The notes beneath the pieces are model-generated. The model was not told the DNA's origin and made no database searches. It was given only the letters and a program-made list of their open reading frames with translations. A program made the position numbers and the translations under genes. A stretch of 64,000 nt of DNA, from contig JAMCTA010000029.1 of assembly GCA_023381895.1 (NCBI GenBank), positions 308 through 64,307 on the forward strand, written 5' to 3'. This DNA comes from Chloroflexota bacterium. GTDB taxonomy: Bacteria > Chloroflexota > UBA4733. Position 1 is the first letter of the stretch; each line of letters opens with the position of its first letter. Shown here in pieces: positions 42,942 to 53,900 of this stretch.

Positions 42942-43709
42942 ATGCACAACGTCGAGATCATCCGGGAGTTCAGCCATCAGGCAGCGGCCTTCAACGTTGC
43001 TCCAGTCATGCGCTCCACAGAGACGCTGTCCACACTGATTGGGTGCGCAACGTCGTGGAATATTCGCGGTCGATGGGTGGAGGTGGCGTGTGGGCCTGGA
43101 TTGGTAGCACGCGCGCTCGCGCCATTTGTTGACAGTGTTCTCGGGTGTGACCTCACTCCGGCGATGGCTGAGCTCGGTATGCGCGAGGCAGTTGCGGCTG
43201 GTCTCCGCAACGTGCGACTTATACTCGCGGATGCCCTCTCGCTTCCTTTCCCTTCCGTATCCGTGCACGGAACCATCACGCGATTCAGCTTGCACCACAT
43301 CCCTGCCCCGCTTCGCTGTGTTCGAGAGATGGTGCGTATCACTGTGCCTGGTGGTCTCGTCGTAGTTGGTGACCACGTCACATCACCAGACGGGCGCGTG
43401 GCTGCCTGGCACCAGGAGATCGAGCGTCTTCGTGATCCATCACACTGGGCGTGTCTCAGTGCCGATCAGATCAGACACCTGGGTGAGCAGTGTGGACTGC
43501 GGCTCCTGGAGTCACACGAGATTCCATTCTCTCTGTCGTATGAGGAGTGGGTGACACGAGGCTCGGGGGGGCCACAGAACCGAGCTCTTCTCGAAGCGCT
43601 GCTCCAGGATAGGCCTCAAGACAACGAAGTGTTTGATGTGGTGTCCACCTCGGCAGGGCATCGAGAGCTTCACACGCAGTATTTTATTGGCATCTGGCAG
43701 AAGAACTGA
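42942..43709 (+). CDS. Class I SAM-dependent methyltransferase
   Basis: UbiE/Methyltransf_11-type enzyme. The SAM-binding glycine motif is WVEVACGPGLVARALAPF, the acidic residue after strand 2 is in VLGCDLTPAMAELG, followed by RLILADALSLPFP and the post-motif FSLHHIPAPLRCVREMVRI. The substrate is not deducible. ATG 42942 begins just before the conserved EFSHQAAAFN; the frame is open to GTG 42903. The product is 255 residues. It stands 68 bases after cimA on the same strand and may be read from the same transcript. Confidence 0.87.
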   Translation: MHNVEIIREFSHQAAAFNVAPVMRSTETLSTLIGCATSWNIRGRWVEVACGPGLVARALAPFVDSVLGCDLTPAMAELGMREAVAAGLRNVRLILADALSLPFPSVSVHGTITRFSLHHIPAPLRCVREMVRITVPGGLVVVGDHVTSPDGRVAAWHQEIERLRDPSHWACLSADQIRHLGEQCGLRLLESHEIPFSLSYEEWVTRGSGGPQNRALLEALLQDRPQDNEVFDVVSTSAGHRELHTQYFIGIWQKN

Positions 43710-43764
43710 CCATCTCAGTAGTATCAAATCGGGCCCGGTGGTGAGCTTTGGACGTACCCTTGGA

Positions 43765-44154
43765 CTACCGGCGTAGATCATTGCGCCCCTCGTGATCTTG
43801 GCGTTGTATTCCATAGATCTCGATACCAGCGCGTAACCGGGCCGCTCTCAGCGATCGCACATCTTGTGTGCTGCGGTCCGTGGTAGTGGTATAGAGAGAA
43901 GGCACCACATACGTAATTTGTGCGTAGCAGTGCTGGTGAGCGGCATCAGCCGGCGGCACCGCCCCCGTGTCCAAGTAGCAGTCACGGCGTAACCGCCGCC
44001 AGCACGGGTCGGGAGTGGGTGCGAATGCCCGCTCACTCCACACTGTGGCGATCACCTCTCTTAGTGTGTGCACTGGTACAGATCCGGTCAGAACCGAGAA
44101 CACTGGCTGCAGGAAGGCGGCTCTGAGATTGCGACTCCCGGTCAGCACCATTCG
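43765..44154 (-). CDS. Small protein of unknown function
   Basis: ATG 44154 starts a 129-residue frame with coding-like third positions: MVLTGSRNLRAAFLQPVF, SVLTGSVPVHTLREVIATVW, CWRRLRRDCYLDTGAVPP, ITYVVPSLYTTTTDRST and LRAARLRAGIEIYGIQRQD. The first 30 residues are mildly hydrophobic. The frame continues upstream to 44238 but there overlaps the divergent mutS. I recognise no family. The alternative is non-coding sequence between the methyltransferase and mutS. Confidence 0.5.
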   Translation of the reverse strand, partial: RMVLTGSRNLRAAFLQPVFSVLTGSVPVHTLREVIATVWSERAFAPTPDPCWRRLRRDCYLDTGAVPPADAAHQHCYAQITYVVPSLYTTTTDRSTQDVRSLRAARLRAGIEIYGIQRQDHEGRNDLRR

Positions 44155-44173
44155 ATGGAATCTTTGACGGGTT

Positions 44174-46834
44174 GTGTCCCTATCCCCTACCCTGGCTTCG
44201 ATGGATACACCGGTTGCACGCCAGTACCGCGAGCTCAAAAGTCGCTACCCTCAGGCCATCCTCTTGTTCCGGCTGGGCGATTTCTATGAAACATTTGAGG
44301 ACGATGCCAGAGTCGTTGCGCGTGAACTGGAAATTGTCCTGACGAGCCGGGAGATGGGACGTGGCCACCGGGTGCCGCTCGCTGGTATTCCAGCGCACAG
44401 CCTCGACTCGTACCTCGGCCGGCTCGTGCGGCGTGGTTACAAGGTTGCAATCTGCGAGCAGCTCGCTGATCCGGCGACCGTCAAGGGGTTGATCCCTCGC
44501 GATGTCGTGCGCGTTGTGACACCGGGCACGCTAGCTGAGCCATCTCTGCTGGCGACTCACGAGAACAACTACTTAGCAGCGGCTCTTCTGCAAGGCCCAC
44601 GAGCGGGTTTGGCATTCGTAGATGTGAGTACTGGCGAATTTGCTTGCACACAGCTTCAGGGAGCGGATGTGCTCGTAGCGCTCCAATCCGAGCTTCGCCG
44701 GCTCCGCCCCGCCGAAATTGTGGTGCCGAGCGACTACCGTGATCAGCTCGATGCGCTGAAGGACGCAACTCAGAGTGGTGAGGCCGAGCCATTTTCGGAC
44801 ATCCACGTATCCGAGGAGCAACCCTGGCTCTTCCTGGAGGACGACACACGCCAGGCTCTGCTCGATCAGTTTGAAGCCGCCAGTCTAGAAGGATTCGGCT
44901 GCGCAGGTCTGCCACTCGCTCACCAGGCGGCTGGCGCGCTCATCCTCTACCTCCGCGCTCACCAGAAGGCTGCACTCGAGGCGTTGCGGCCGTTGAAGAC
45001 CTATTCCCTCTCCCACTACATGCACATCGACGCCAGCGCGGCGCACAGCTTAGACATCTGGGAGGATGCCAAGGGCGGCCGCGAGGGATCTGTCCTCGGA
45101 GTGTTGGATCGCACCGGTACCCCGATGGGCGGGCGGCTTCTGCGGCGGCGACTTGGCCAGCCTTTGCTGGATACCGAGGACCTCCGGCTCCGGCAGCATC
45201 AGGTCGACGCATTCTACCGGGATCCTGCCTTGCGCCGTAACATCCGGGCACTGCTGCAGAAGATGCCGGACTACGAGCGACTTGGCATCCGGCTCAAGGC
45301 TCACGCGATCACACCACGCGAGTTAGGCGTCTTGCGAGACTCGCTTCCTTCCGTGAGAGAGCTGACAGACACGCTCGATCGATCTGTGCTTGGCAGCCTA
45401 TTCGACCCACTAGGAGATCTCACCTTTGAGACTGAGGCGCTTCGCGCCGCGTTGGTGGACGATCCTCCTCCTGCGCTTGGTGAGGTCCGCTCCATTCGCC
45501 AGGGTTTCGATGCGGAGCTCGATGCGATAGAGGAGTCAGCGCGCGAAGCGCGGGAATGGGTTGCTTCGCTGGAGCAACGGGAGCGAGAGTGCACCGGCAT
45601 CAAGTCGCTCCGTGTCGGCTACAATCGCGTCTTTGGCTACTACATTGAAGCGCCTCGGAGTGCAACAGGCAGCATTCCCCCGGGATATCAGCGCAAGCAA
45701 ACGACTGCCAATGCGGAGAGGTATGTCACGACCGAGCTTGAAGAACGCGAGAGGCTCATCGTCCATGCTGCTGAGCGCTTTCAGCAGCTCGAGCGGGAAC
45801 GTTTTTTCGGGCTTCTTGCCCGGTGGGCGGAATGGGAGTCAAAGCTCGGCAGCGTTGCTCAAGCAGTGGCGACCATCGATGTGGCTGCGACGCTCGCGGA
45901 GGTTGCTGCCACGCTCAACTGGACCTGTCCTGTTCTGGATGACAGTTGCGAGCTGATCATTGAAGCGGGACGCCACCCCGCTGTTGAGCGCGCGCTGCCA
46001 CCAGGCGCGTTCGTCCCCAATGATTGTCACCTCGGCGACGAGGAAGGCAGGATCGCAATTATCACCGGTCCAAACATGGCCGGGAAGTCGACGTATCTCC
46101 GCCAGGTCGCGATCATCGCTATACTCGCGCAGGTCGGTAGCTTTGTACCAGCTGCATCTGCGCGGATCGGGCTCGTGGACAGGATCTTCACTCGAGTTGG
46201 TGCCCACGACGATCTTGCAGCAGGACAATCGACGTTCATGGTCGAGATGATCGAGCTGGCGCACATGCTCAACCACGCCACGGCCAAGAGCCTGCTCATC
46301 CTCGACGAAATTGGCCGTGGCACGAGTACCTACGATGGTCTAGCGATCGCCCAGGCCACCATTGAATACATTCACCATCAACCGCATCTGGGTTGCCGGA
46401 CGCTATTCGCGACGCACTATCAGGAGCTTACGGCACTCAGTGACGTGTTGGAACAGGTAAGGAACTACAACGTAGCCGTCGAGGAGATCGGAGAGCGCGT
46501 TGTCTTTCTTCACCGCATCGTCCCCGGACCGGCCGATCGCAGCTACGGAATTCACGTCGCGCGTCTGGCGGGCGTTCCGCGCTCGCTCACGCGCCGTGCT
46601 CAAGAGATCCTGGGCGAGCTCGAGCATCATTCAACACTAGCGGAACGCCGCAACCGCATCCGGAAGTCGCGCACGGAGGTCAGCGACTCCCTCCAGCTGT
46701 CGCTGCTTACACCCCCTGATGCACTGGTTGAAGAGCTCGCAGCTCTGGACGTCTTATCCGTTTCTCCTCTGGAAGCGCTCCAGAGGCTCTTTGCTCTCCA
46801 TGAGCAGGCGCTCAAGCGCCTCAACAGGCGGTGA
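44174..46834 (+). CDS. mutS: DNA mismatch repair protein MutS
   Basis: Mismatch-sensing ATPase. The N-terminal mismatch-binding domain contains RLGDFYETFEDDA with the Phe-x-Glu reading motif, and SREMGRGHRVPLAGIPAHSL. The connector and lever/clamp regions follow (RVGYNRVFGYYIEAPRS). The ATPase domain has Walker A ITGPNMAGKSTYLRQVA, the STFMVEMIELAHML segment, Walker B LLILDEIGRGTSTYDGLAIA and LFATHYQEL. At 886 residues it is a full-length MutS1. The start may be GTG 44174 or ATG 44201; neither has a good ribosome site. It converges with the membrane-protein operon. Confidence 0.95.
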   Translation: MSLSPTLASMDTPVARQYRELKSRYPQAILLFRLGDFYETFEDDARVVARELEIVLTSREMGRGHRVPLAGIPAHSLDSYLGRLVRRGYKVAICEQLADPATVKGLIPRDVVRVVTPGTLAEPSLLATHENNYLAAALLQGPRAGLAFVDVSTGEFACTQLQGADVLVALQSELRRLRPAEIVVPSDYRDQLDALKDATQSGEAEPFSDIHVSEEQPWLFLEDDTRQALLDQFEAASLEGFGCAGLPLAHQAAGALILYLRAHQKAALEALRPLKTYSLSHYMHIDASAAHSLDIWEDAKGGREGSVLGVLDRTGTPMGGRLLRRRLGQPLLDTEDLRLRQHQVDAFYRDPALRRNIRALLQKMPDYERLGIRLKAHAITPRELGVLRDSLPSVRELTDTLDRSVLGSLFDPLGDLTFETEALRAALVDDPPPALGEVRSIRQGFDAELDAIEESAREAREWVASLEQRERECTGIKSLRVGYNRVFGYYIEAPRSATGSIPPGYQRKQTTANAERYVTTELEERERLIVHAAERFQQLERERFFGLLARWAEWESKLGSVAQAVATIDVAATLAEVAATLNWTCPVLDDSCELIIEAGRHPAVERALPPGAFVPNDCHLGDEEGRIAIITGPNMAGKSTYLRQVAIIAILAQVGSFVPAASARIGLVDRIFTRVGAHDDLAAGQSTFMVEMIELAHMLNHATAKSLLILDEIGRGTSTYDGLAIAQATIEYIHHQPHLGCRTLFATHYQELTALSDVLEQVRNYNVAVEEIGERVVFLHRIVPGPADRSYGIHVARLAGVPRSLTRRAQEILGELEHHSTLAERRNRIRKSRTEVSDSLQLSLLTPPDALVEELAALDVLSVSPLEALQRLFALHEQALKRLNRR

Positions 46835-46876
46835 TCCTGTCGGGTCTGGTGCGGCCTCGTAGGCGCCGGGCATAGC

Positions 46877-48508
46877 CTATTGCAGACCGATGCTCAGGTC
46901 TCGCCTGATGAACAGATAGAAGTCCGTTGATCCTCGCGGATTCCAGTTCTTCCGGTACATCAGCCAGTTCCACCAGTTCTGGGCGGACTGCTTCTGCCAG
47001 TCAACTAACCACCACCAACGGAGCTTGAAGTGTTCCTCCAGGTAGTTCGCGTGCAGAAGGGGGGCAACGCGGTTGATGTTCTGATCAGACACTATGATGA
47101 TGGGGACGTTAACGGAGCTGGTCGTGGGCACCTGGCTGGAGATTGAGGTGTAGTTCCGTAGGTACCACACAAATGGCCACCAATCCTGCGGATCGATCAT
47201 AATGGGTACGCTCTTGCCTTGATCGGTCCTCAAGCCCACCAGCCGGATCTGGTGCATCGCAGTGAGCACGTCGGGCGAGGTCTGAGTATAGACGAGCATT
47301 TCACGAGGATCAGCGGCATCATAGTACGACAGTAGCACGGTGGCGTGCACCATGTAGATGGTTCCGACGGCAATTGCGATCCACGCGATCACAACTGGTA
47401 GGGTACGTGCCTGCTGCCATAGCGTCTCGACTGCGCGGGCGGCGAGCAACACGAGAGGGAGCAGAGGGTGGAGAATCAGCCAGGGCATCTTTTCGCCAGC
47501 CCAGGAGTACACGATGAGGGATAGTACTGCGTACCAGACGAGGAAGAGATCGAAGGCGGAGAGACGCCGCAGCGCAAGAGTTGTTCCACCGATGGCCAGA
47601 CCGCAGACCAGTGGCTCATAAGGCAGGAGAAGAGAGAAGTAGTACCACCAAGGCTCGCCGCCCCGAGCAACGGGCTGCTGAGAGAGCCAGTAGGTGATAG
47701 ATTTCGTTACTCCATCAAGGAGCCCTGGCCACCATGTGAATGCAGTCGTAAAGAAGAAGGCGAAGATGACAACGAAGACACCAACGCTGAGCGCAACGGT
47801 CTGCCTCGAGAGTGACTGCAGTGCCGGGAGCAAGAGCCGACGGTGAGAAGCGGACAACTCCCAAGCCAGTGTGAGCAGTATCCAGAGACCAAAGATGAAC
47901 ACCGTGATGTACGTGTTCTCCTTTGATGCAAATGAGAGTGCCCCAAGGGCGAAGATCCCCATAAAGGCCTTTGGGTCCTGGGTACGGAGAAACCTCCAGT
48001 AGCATGCCACGAGTCCCAGCGTGAAGAAGGCGATGTAGATGTCATCGCGATAGAAACGAGAGAAGTAGAGGAATGACGGTGATAGCATCAGGACGACGGC
48101 CGCGGCTAGAGCGCCGATACGACCGAGCTCACGTCTGAGAAAGAAAGGGAGCGCGACGATGGCCGAGCCGAACACGACGGGTAATAGCCTCGTCGTGAAG
48201 TCACTGGCACCAAAGAGGAAGAAAATGACCGCCGTAACAAGTATTTGAAAAGGCCCGTGCATCATAGGGTCATAGTGGTAGCCGTGCCCCGTAAAGAGAT
48301 ACCAGGTAAAGGTCGCGTGGAGGCTCTCGTCGTGGTGGAGCGGCTTGTCCGCTAGAAAAATGAGCCGGAGGGCCAGAGCCACTACGACCATAGCGGCATA
48401 GAGTGCCATCTCTACTGTGATGCGGGCGGACGTCCTGCGAGCTGAGGAGGTTGCCAGGTTGCGGGGCTTCGTTGGTGCAGCTTGAGCCTGTGTAACAACG
48501 CTCATCAT
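46877..48508 (-). CDS. GT-C-fold membrane protein, TIGR03663/Agl23-like
   Basis: Polytopic membrane protein of 543 residues resembling the TIGR03663 family (called flippase activity-associated, Agl23-like) and GT39/PMT mannosyltransferases. After the first helix (LYAAMVVVALALRLIFLAD) comes the acidic motif KPLHHDESLHATFTWYLFTG expected of GT-C enzymes, where the Asp lies in the first external loop. Further helices and FYRDDIYIAFFTLGL and GEKMPWLILHPLLPLVLL follow, and a soluble end with DPQDWWPFVWYLRNY. It is the third gene of the three-gene membrane operon, 69 bases after the DUF2298 gene. The likely substrate is a polyisoprenyl-linked sugar, an inference. Confidence 0.8.
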   Translation of the reverse strand: MMSVVTQAQAAPTKPRNLATSSARRTSARITVEMALYAAMVVVALALRLIFLADKPLHHDESLHATFTWYLFTGHGYHYDPMMHGPFQILVTAVIFFLFGASDFTTRLLPVVFGSAIVALPFFLRRELGRIGALAAAVVLMLSPSFLYFSRFYRDDIYIAFFTLGLVACYWRFLRTQDPKAFMGIFALGALSFASKENTYITVFIFGLWILLTLAWELSASHRRLLLPALQSLSRQTVALSVGVFVVIFAFFFTTAFTWWPGLLDGVTKSITYWLSQQPVARGGEPWWYYFSLLLPYEPLVCGLAIGGTTLALRRLSAFDLFLVWYAVLSLIVYSWAGEKMPWLILHPLLPLVLLAARAVETLWQQARTLPVVIAWIAIAVGTIYMVHATVLLSYYDAADPREMLVYTQTSPDVLTAMHQIRLVGLRTDQGKSVPIMIDPQDWWPFVWYLRNYTSISSQVPTTSSVNVPIIIVSDQNINRVAPLLHANYLEEHFKLRWWWLVDWQKQSAQNWWNWLMYRKNWNPRGSTDFYLFIRRDLSIGLQ

Positions 48509-48577
48509 TGCATCTCCCGATGGACTGCGGCTACAGTCCGCATGGTACAGGCTCGTTGCGTATTGTCTGCTAGCACC

Positions 48578-50977
48578 CTACGTCTGCGCACTCACGCTGT
48601 AGATTGTGACCCCGCCGTCAGAAAAGACGATCTGTCCAAGCTGGGTGAACTTCGCCAGACCCGCGGCTGCATAGTCTGCGCGCTCGAGTGATCCGACAAA
48701 CACATAGGCGATGTCATATTTGTTGATGATCGCCTGGGCAGCCGGCAGACTGGTGGTGGAGTAGAGTGTCTTCACGTCTGCAGCTCGCTGGCCAGGATTG
48801 TGTCCCCACTCTACCTCGTGGCCTGGCCACCCCATGACTGTTGGCAGACCGGTGAATGTCGATACGCGCGCGTGCCCAGAAGGATCATACTGTACGCCCA
48901 CTGCTTCAGCGATGACGGGGGAGCCCGCGACGTGTGTTTGCAGCCACTTGATTGCCGCAACGTCGCCAGGCGACCGTTCTGCAAGCCAGCGCAAGCCATT
49001 CAACGTGGGCTTTGAGGTGAAGCCACCCTCTCGAGAAATCGTTCCCGCAACTGTGTAGACGGAGGCTGCAAGCAGGAGAACGGTGAGCACGCCAATCCAC
49101 AACCCTCGAGATGACTGCCTCATCCAGGACCGACTCCAGAAAATAGCGGGGCCGCAGACCACAGAGAAGACGAGCCAAGCTTGAAAGCCGAACTTGAACA
49201 CCGTGTTCATCCGATAGTCCACTGTACCCGCGAAGACATCGCGCAGGTAGACGACTTCTCCAACACTTACCAGACCGATTGCAGTGCCGACGAGGAACCA
49301 CCACAGACGGAGTGATTGTGGCTTGTCGCCATTTACCGCCTGGGAGAAAGCGAAAGCACAGCTCCCCAGTATCAGCAGCGGTCCGACAATGTGCAAGGGA
49401 GCGAGCAGCACCGCAGTCACAGTTACCACCAGTGACGTCCAGAGGAGCTGGGACCGGTTGAGGGGAAGATGGGCAATGGCATAGACATAGGCGGATCCAA
49501 AGATCCAGATGAACACCCCGTAGATGATCGTATAGTCGTGTAAGTACTGCAGAAGTCCATCGTGATTGGTCACGAGGCCGATTCCGCCCTCTGGAGCTGA
49601 AAAGTGAAGGTAGAAGGGTAGGAATAGAGCCACACTCAGTATGCCCCATGCAAGGATCGTTGCGACCAGGACGGCTGGAGCGAAGTCGTGGCGGAATCGC
49701 CACCACCAGAAGATGAGAGCTATCACGCCTATTCCCAGTTGGGTGGGGAAGTCCCAGCCATTCAAGGCATAGAGCACCCCATACATTACTCCCGCCCAGA
49801 GAAGCTCGACGACACCTTCCACAAGGTGAGCGTCAAGCCAGGTACTAACCCCTCTGTCTGGTGAACGGGGTTCGCGTGCTTCTCCTGCCGGAACGGAAGC
49901 GAGGTTTGTGCTTGTTCCGGTGCTCACGGCGACAGTACGCGGCTGGGGGAGGATTATCGCGGGTGAGCGAAACATCGAGAGCAAGGAGGCGGACGACAGA
50001 TCGGACCCGCTTCTGTTGTCTGCATGTGCGCTGCGGATCTGCACCAGCCCACGAGAAGAAAGGAGCCGGAATCCGCCGAAGGCAAGCTGAATGGAAAACC
50101 CTAGACACAGCAGATCGAAAGGGACCGCCATCATGTGGGCGTGGAGGTCTGCGAGGAGAAAGCTGAAGAATGGAAACTCGTTGATGGTGTTCGCAATTAC
50201 GCGTGATGGAGACCACCAGTCGAACTGGACGAGTGGGACAGGCTTTGCCAGGAGCTCCACCGCACCGTCGAGGTTGCCGAAGAGCATCGCCAGTGCAGTC
50301 GAGAAGATTCCTGCGCCAATAGCGGACCCAACGGGGAAGTGCCCCTCGTCACGAGCGGCGACCGCGAGCGCCGAGCCAGTGGCAAAGACAGTTGAACAGC
50401 ACAGTGCATAGACAGCCGACACGTCAAGGTTGAAGCCGTACCAGGGCCATACGCCCGTCATTCGGATGAGCCAAGCCATCACGAAGTGGCCGAAGTAGTA
50501 GTAGTTGATGGTTGATCCCGACATCCACGGATCGTGAGGTGGAAACCAAGGAGAACGATTGATCGCGTTGATGAAGGCCATGTCCATCGGCTTCTCTGTG
50601 CCCCACACGTCTGGTGCGTAGGCACGCAGCGTCACAAGGCCGACGAAGGCGACGGTCCAGATAATCTCGCTCACTACCCAGATACGCACTGGCTCGCCTT
50701 GGAGCTGGCGCCATGATCCGGATCGCAGCTGGAACACCATTGCTACTCCACCGCACGCTGTCAGAATTGCTAGGCCTAGTGGAGCTGTCGTTGCCGTGTA
50801 GGGAACCACGTGGAGACTTGCCAGCAGCCAGAGCGGGTAGGTGATGATCAACAGAGCGAGAGGACGAGCAAGTGCGAGGCCACGACCGGGCAAGCGGTGG
50901 AAGAGCACTGCGGCGGTAGGGACACCGAGTAGTGCGATGACCTCGAAGAGGAGCCAGAATCGCACCAGCTCATTCAC
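48578..50977 (-). CDS. DUF2298 (Chlor_Arch_YYY) membrane protein
   Basis: 799-residue protein with many hydrophobic helices. The DUF2298 signature is EKPMDMAFINAINRSPWF, then PPHDPWMSGSTINYYYFGHF, and later NTINEFPFFSFLLADLHAHM. A second conserved block near the end reads SPGDVAAIKWLQTHVAG, VSTFTGLPTVMGWPGHEVEW and LYSTTSLPAAQAIINKYDI. The function of the family is unknown; the layout recalls glycosyltransferases with an external domain. GTG 50977 overlaps the upstream gene's stop by four bases, so the two are coupled. It is a paralogue of the C-terminal half of that upstream protein. Confidence 0.85.
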   Translation of the reverse strand: MNELVRFWLLFEVIALLGVPTAAVLFHRLPGRGLALARPLALLIITYPLWLLASLHVVPYTATTAPLGLAILTACGGVAMVFQLRSGSWRQLQGEPVRIWVVSEIIWTVAFVGLVTLRAYAPDVWGTEKPMDMAFINAINRSPWFPPHDPWMSGSTINYYYFGHFVMAWLIRMTGVWPWYGFNLDVSAVYALCCSTVFATGSALAVAARDEGHFPVGSAIGAGIFSTALAMLFGNLDGAVELLAKPVPLVQFDWWSPSRVIANTINEFPFFSFLLADLHAHMMAVPFDLLCLGFSIQLAFGGFRLLSSRGLVQIRSAHADNRSGSDLSSASLLSMFRSPAIILPQPRTVAVSTGTSTNLASVPAGEAREPRSPDRGVSTWLDAHLVEGVVELLWAGVMYGVLYALNGWDFPTQLGIGVIALIFWWWRFRHDFAPAVLVATILAWGILSVALFLPFYLHFSAPEGGIGLVTNHDGLLQYLHDYTIIYGVFIWIFGSAYVYAIAHLPLNRSQLLWTSLVVTVTAVLLAPLHIVGPLLILGSCAFAFSQAVNGDKPQSLRLWWFLVGTAIGLVSVGEVVYLRDVFAGTVDYRMNTVFKFGFQAWLVFSVVCGPAIFWSRSWMRQSSRGLWIGVLTVLLLAASVYTVAGTISREGGFTSKPTLNGLRWLAERSPGDVAAIKWLQTHVAGSPVIAEAVGVQYDPSGHARVSTFTGLPTVMGWPGHEVEWGHNPGQRAADVKTLYSTTSLPAAQAIINKYDIAYVFVGSLERADYAAAGLAKFTQLGQIVFSDGGVTIYSVSAQT

Positions 50978-53900
50978 GGGCCATCTGTTCCTCGCACGCC
51001 GTAAATTTGCACTCCATGCCTATTGTAGATCAGGTTGAGTGAGGAGCCGGCCATCTCTCGCCACTTCGCTACAGCTGCGCCGTGATCATACCGACCGTAG
51101 AGCTGGCGCTCTAGACTTCCCACATACACCAGGCTCACATCATAACGATGCAAGAGTGCTACCGTCGTGCGGATGCTTGGAGTTGTGTAGAGTTCGGCGA
51201 CGAGAGCCTGCCGCTCGGAGACCAGCCAGGATGGGTGGAATTGACTGGTATGGTAGGTCCAGCCGAGGAGAGTCGGTAGGCCAGTGAACCAGGAGACGCG
51301 ACCAGCCCAAGAGTAGTCGCCATGATTGGCTTCGAGAATCACGGGATCGCCGCGGATATTGTGCTGTAGCCAGCGGATGGCGAAATAGTCTCCCGGATAG
51401 TTCTGACGGGCGAAGGCGAACCCGTCGAACGACGGGGTGGGTGAGTTGTGGGGCCAGCGGTCGGCAATACGCACTGGCGTTGCCAAGAGAGGGTAGCACA
51501 GCGCATCCAGTACAAGCGCAGCAAACACGACGCGCCACCATCTCGGCAAGAGAGGCTTTGATTGCCGTATCGTGCAGTTTGCTGCGCCAGGAGTTTGATG
51601 ATCCGGTGGCGACGTCCCTTCGTAGTCCGAGGCGATCGCTTCAAGCTGCTGGGAGCGCAGCCGATACGCCGTCCGGGCCGAGGGGCGCAACGGCCACACT
51701 TGATTGGAGAACAGCCATAGCAAGAGTGCGCCGCTCGTAGTTGAGAGTATGAGCCATACTTGCTCGCCAAACTTGAAGACGGTGTTCATGCGGCGGTAAT
51801 CAGTGTCACGTAGTGGGTCTGGAATGTAGACGACCTCGATTCCCACGAGTACAGCAAGTGCGATAGCCACGAGGGCCAGCACAGCAATTTCGCCTGGCCA
51901 CCACCGGCGAATCCACCCGCTCGCAGCGAGGAGCACAAGCAGCGCCGTGAGTAGTCCCAGCACGGCAGATCTCGTGAGCAATCCAGCCAGGAGTCCAGCG
52001 GCCACAGCAATGAGTATCCGGCGTGACGCGATCCTGCCTTGAAATCGCACCAAGAACGACCCGGTGATGAGAACAGGTAGTCCGAAGACCTCGAGCCAGG
52101 GTAACAACGGTGAGTGTTCCGTCACGAGTGCCAGTCCAAGGTCCGATGATGCGAAGTGGGCATAGAAAGGCAGGAAGAGTAAGCGTCCAACCAAGGCGAT
52201 GACCAGAGTGGCTACCCCTGCATTGAGCACCGCCCGCACTGGCGCTCGCGGATCAAGCCAGCGCACGGCGCACGCGCCGAACAACACGAGGAGATAGGTA
52301 GGGTAGTCCCAGGTATTGATAGGGAATAGGGCGCCGAAGATTAGACCTCCCAGAAGAAACTCGGTGAGGCCCATGGGAATGTTCCGGAGCGACCGTGCTC
52401 CAACTACCAAGCTTGTAGCGATGGCGAGAGCAGTCGCCTCGAATGGTAGGTCGATCGCGTGGGGGTGGACGTCGGCGTAGAGAAACGTGAAGAAAGGGAA
52501 CTCATTGATCGTGTATGGAATGACTCGTGTCAGGTCAAAGTAGTCGAATACCGGCAAGGCCTGACCTGCAGTCTTCACGACCATGCCGAGACCGTAGAAG
52601 AAGCTGCCCAGCGGTTGTATAAGTGGTGGCAGGCGCGCGGCGCTCACCTCGCCTAAGTGGGCTGTTTGCTGTGCCAGCCACGGAACGCTGGTCAGGTTCC
52701 CAAGCAAGACAAACGCGACAACGCTAACGATACCGGCTGTTGCTGCTTTCCCGTCGATTCTTGCGCACAGATCAGCGTGTTCTGGTGGATGCTGCCGGCG
52801 ATCCAGTCCGCGGGAGAGCATGGAGGGAAGAAGACCTTCAAGGGACGCGGTGATGCGGCCTACGGAAGGGCCAGCCCACGTCGGACTGGCAATCCACGGA
52901 CGCTTCAGCAACAGGGCGCACAATACATAGCCGGTGGCGAACACTACTTGCGCAGCAGTGCCGGCAAGTAGCGGAATGGCGAGGTTGAGCCCGGTGGTTG
53001 GAGCTATGTGACTGAAGCGGAAAAGCACCGCGAACACGTAGAAGCCAAAATAGTAGTAGTTAATAACAGTTCCAGAGAGCCAAGGATCGTACGGGGGGAG
53101 CGTCGGGCTGCGAATGATGGCATTGATGTACGCCAGCTCCATCGGTTTCTCACCACCGCGGTAGAGCTGCCATAAGTCTGGATTGAGGGATCGAATTACC
53201 AAGAACAGTAAGAAGATTGTGCAGAAGACGGCCTCGCCCAGCAGCCAGAGTCGCCACTGCCCACGGAGAGAGGGGAGACGCCAACTCCGGAGTCCCAAGA
53301 TGATGCCAGCAGCAATCAAGACTGCAAAGACACCAACCATGGTTGCCAGCCTATTGCCGAAAGGGGTCAAGCTCGCCACGATCCACGTGCCCCATCCGAA
53401 CAGGAGAACCCCAACTGGCTTTGCTACTGACCAAGCGAGCTCAGGAGTGCTGCGGAGGAGGCGCACAGTCCAAGGTAGGGCAATGCCCCCCAAGACTTCG
53501 ATGAGAACGAACCATACAACGGGCGCATACTGCATTGCCAACCCGTGCGGCGGAAACATAGCGTCGTACGTGGGGACTGCTGTCGAAAGTGAAGGTACCT
53601 GAGAGGCTAGAGGGGTCGGTGTAGGGTTGGCGAACAGCGGCGGCGGTGTGGGGCCAGCGAGTTGACTCGGACGGAGGGGACCGAATGAGACACCCGCCAA
53701 GGGCGTGCTGTTGCTTACAGTCCCGCTCCGAGCCAGGGGAAGCGGTAGCAGCGAGCGCAGTGTTGCGGCGCTGTCTTGACGGACCTTCTTGTAGATGGTC
53801 ACGGGTGGGTGATCGTAGAACTGCCAGTTCAGATCCGATGCGCGGTCATCGAAGCGCCATCCAAACAGTGTGGGGACGCTACGAAAGCTGGCAACCTTCT

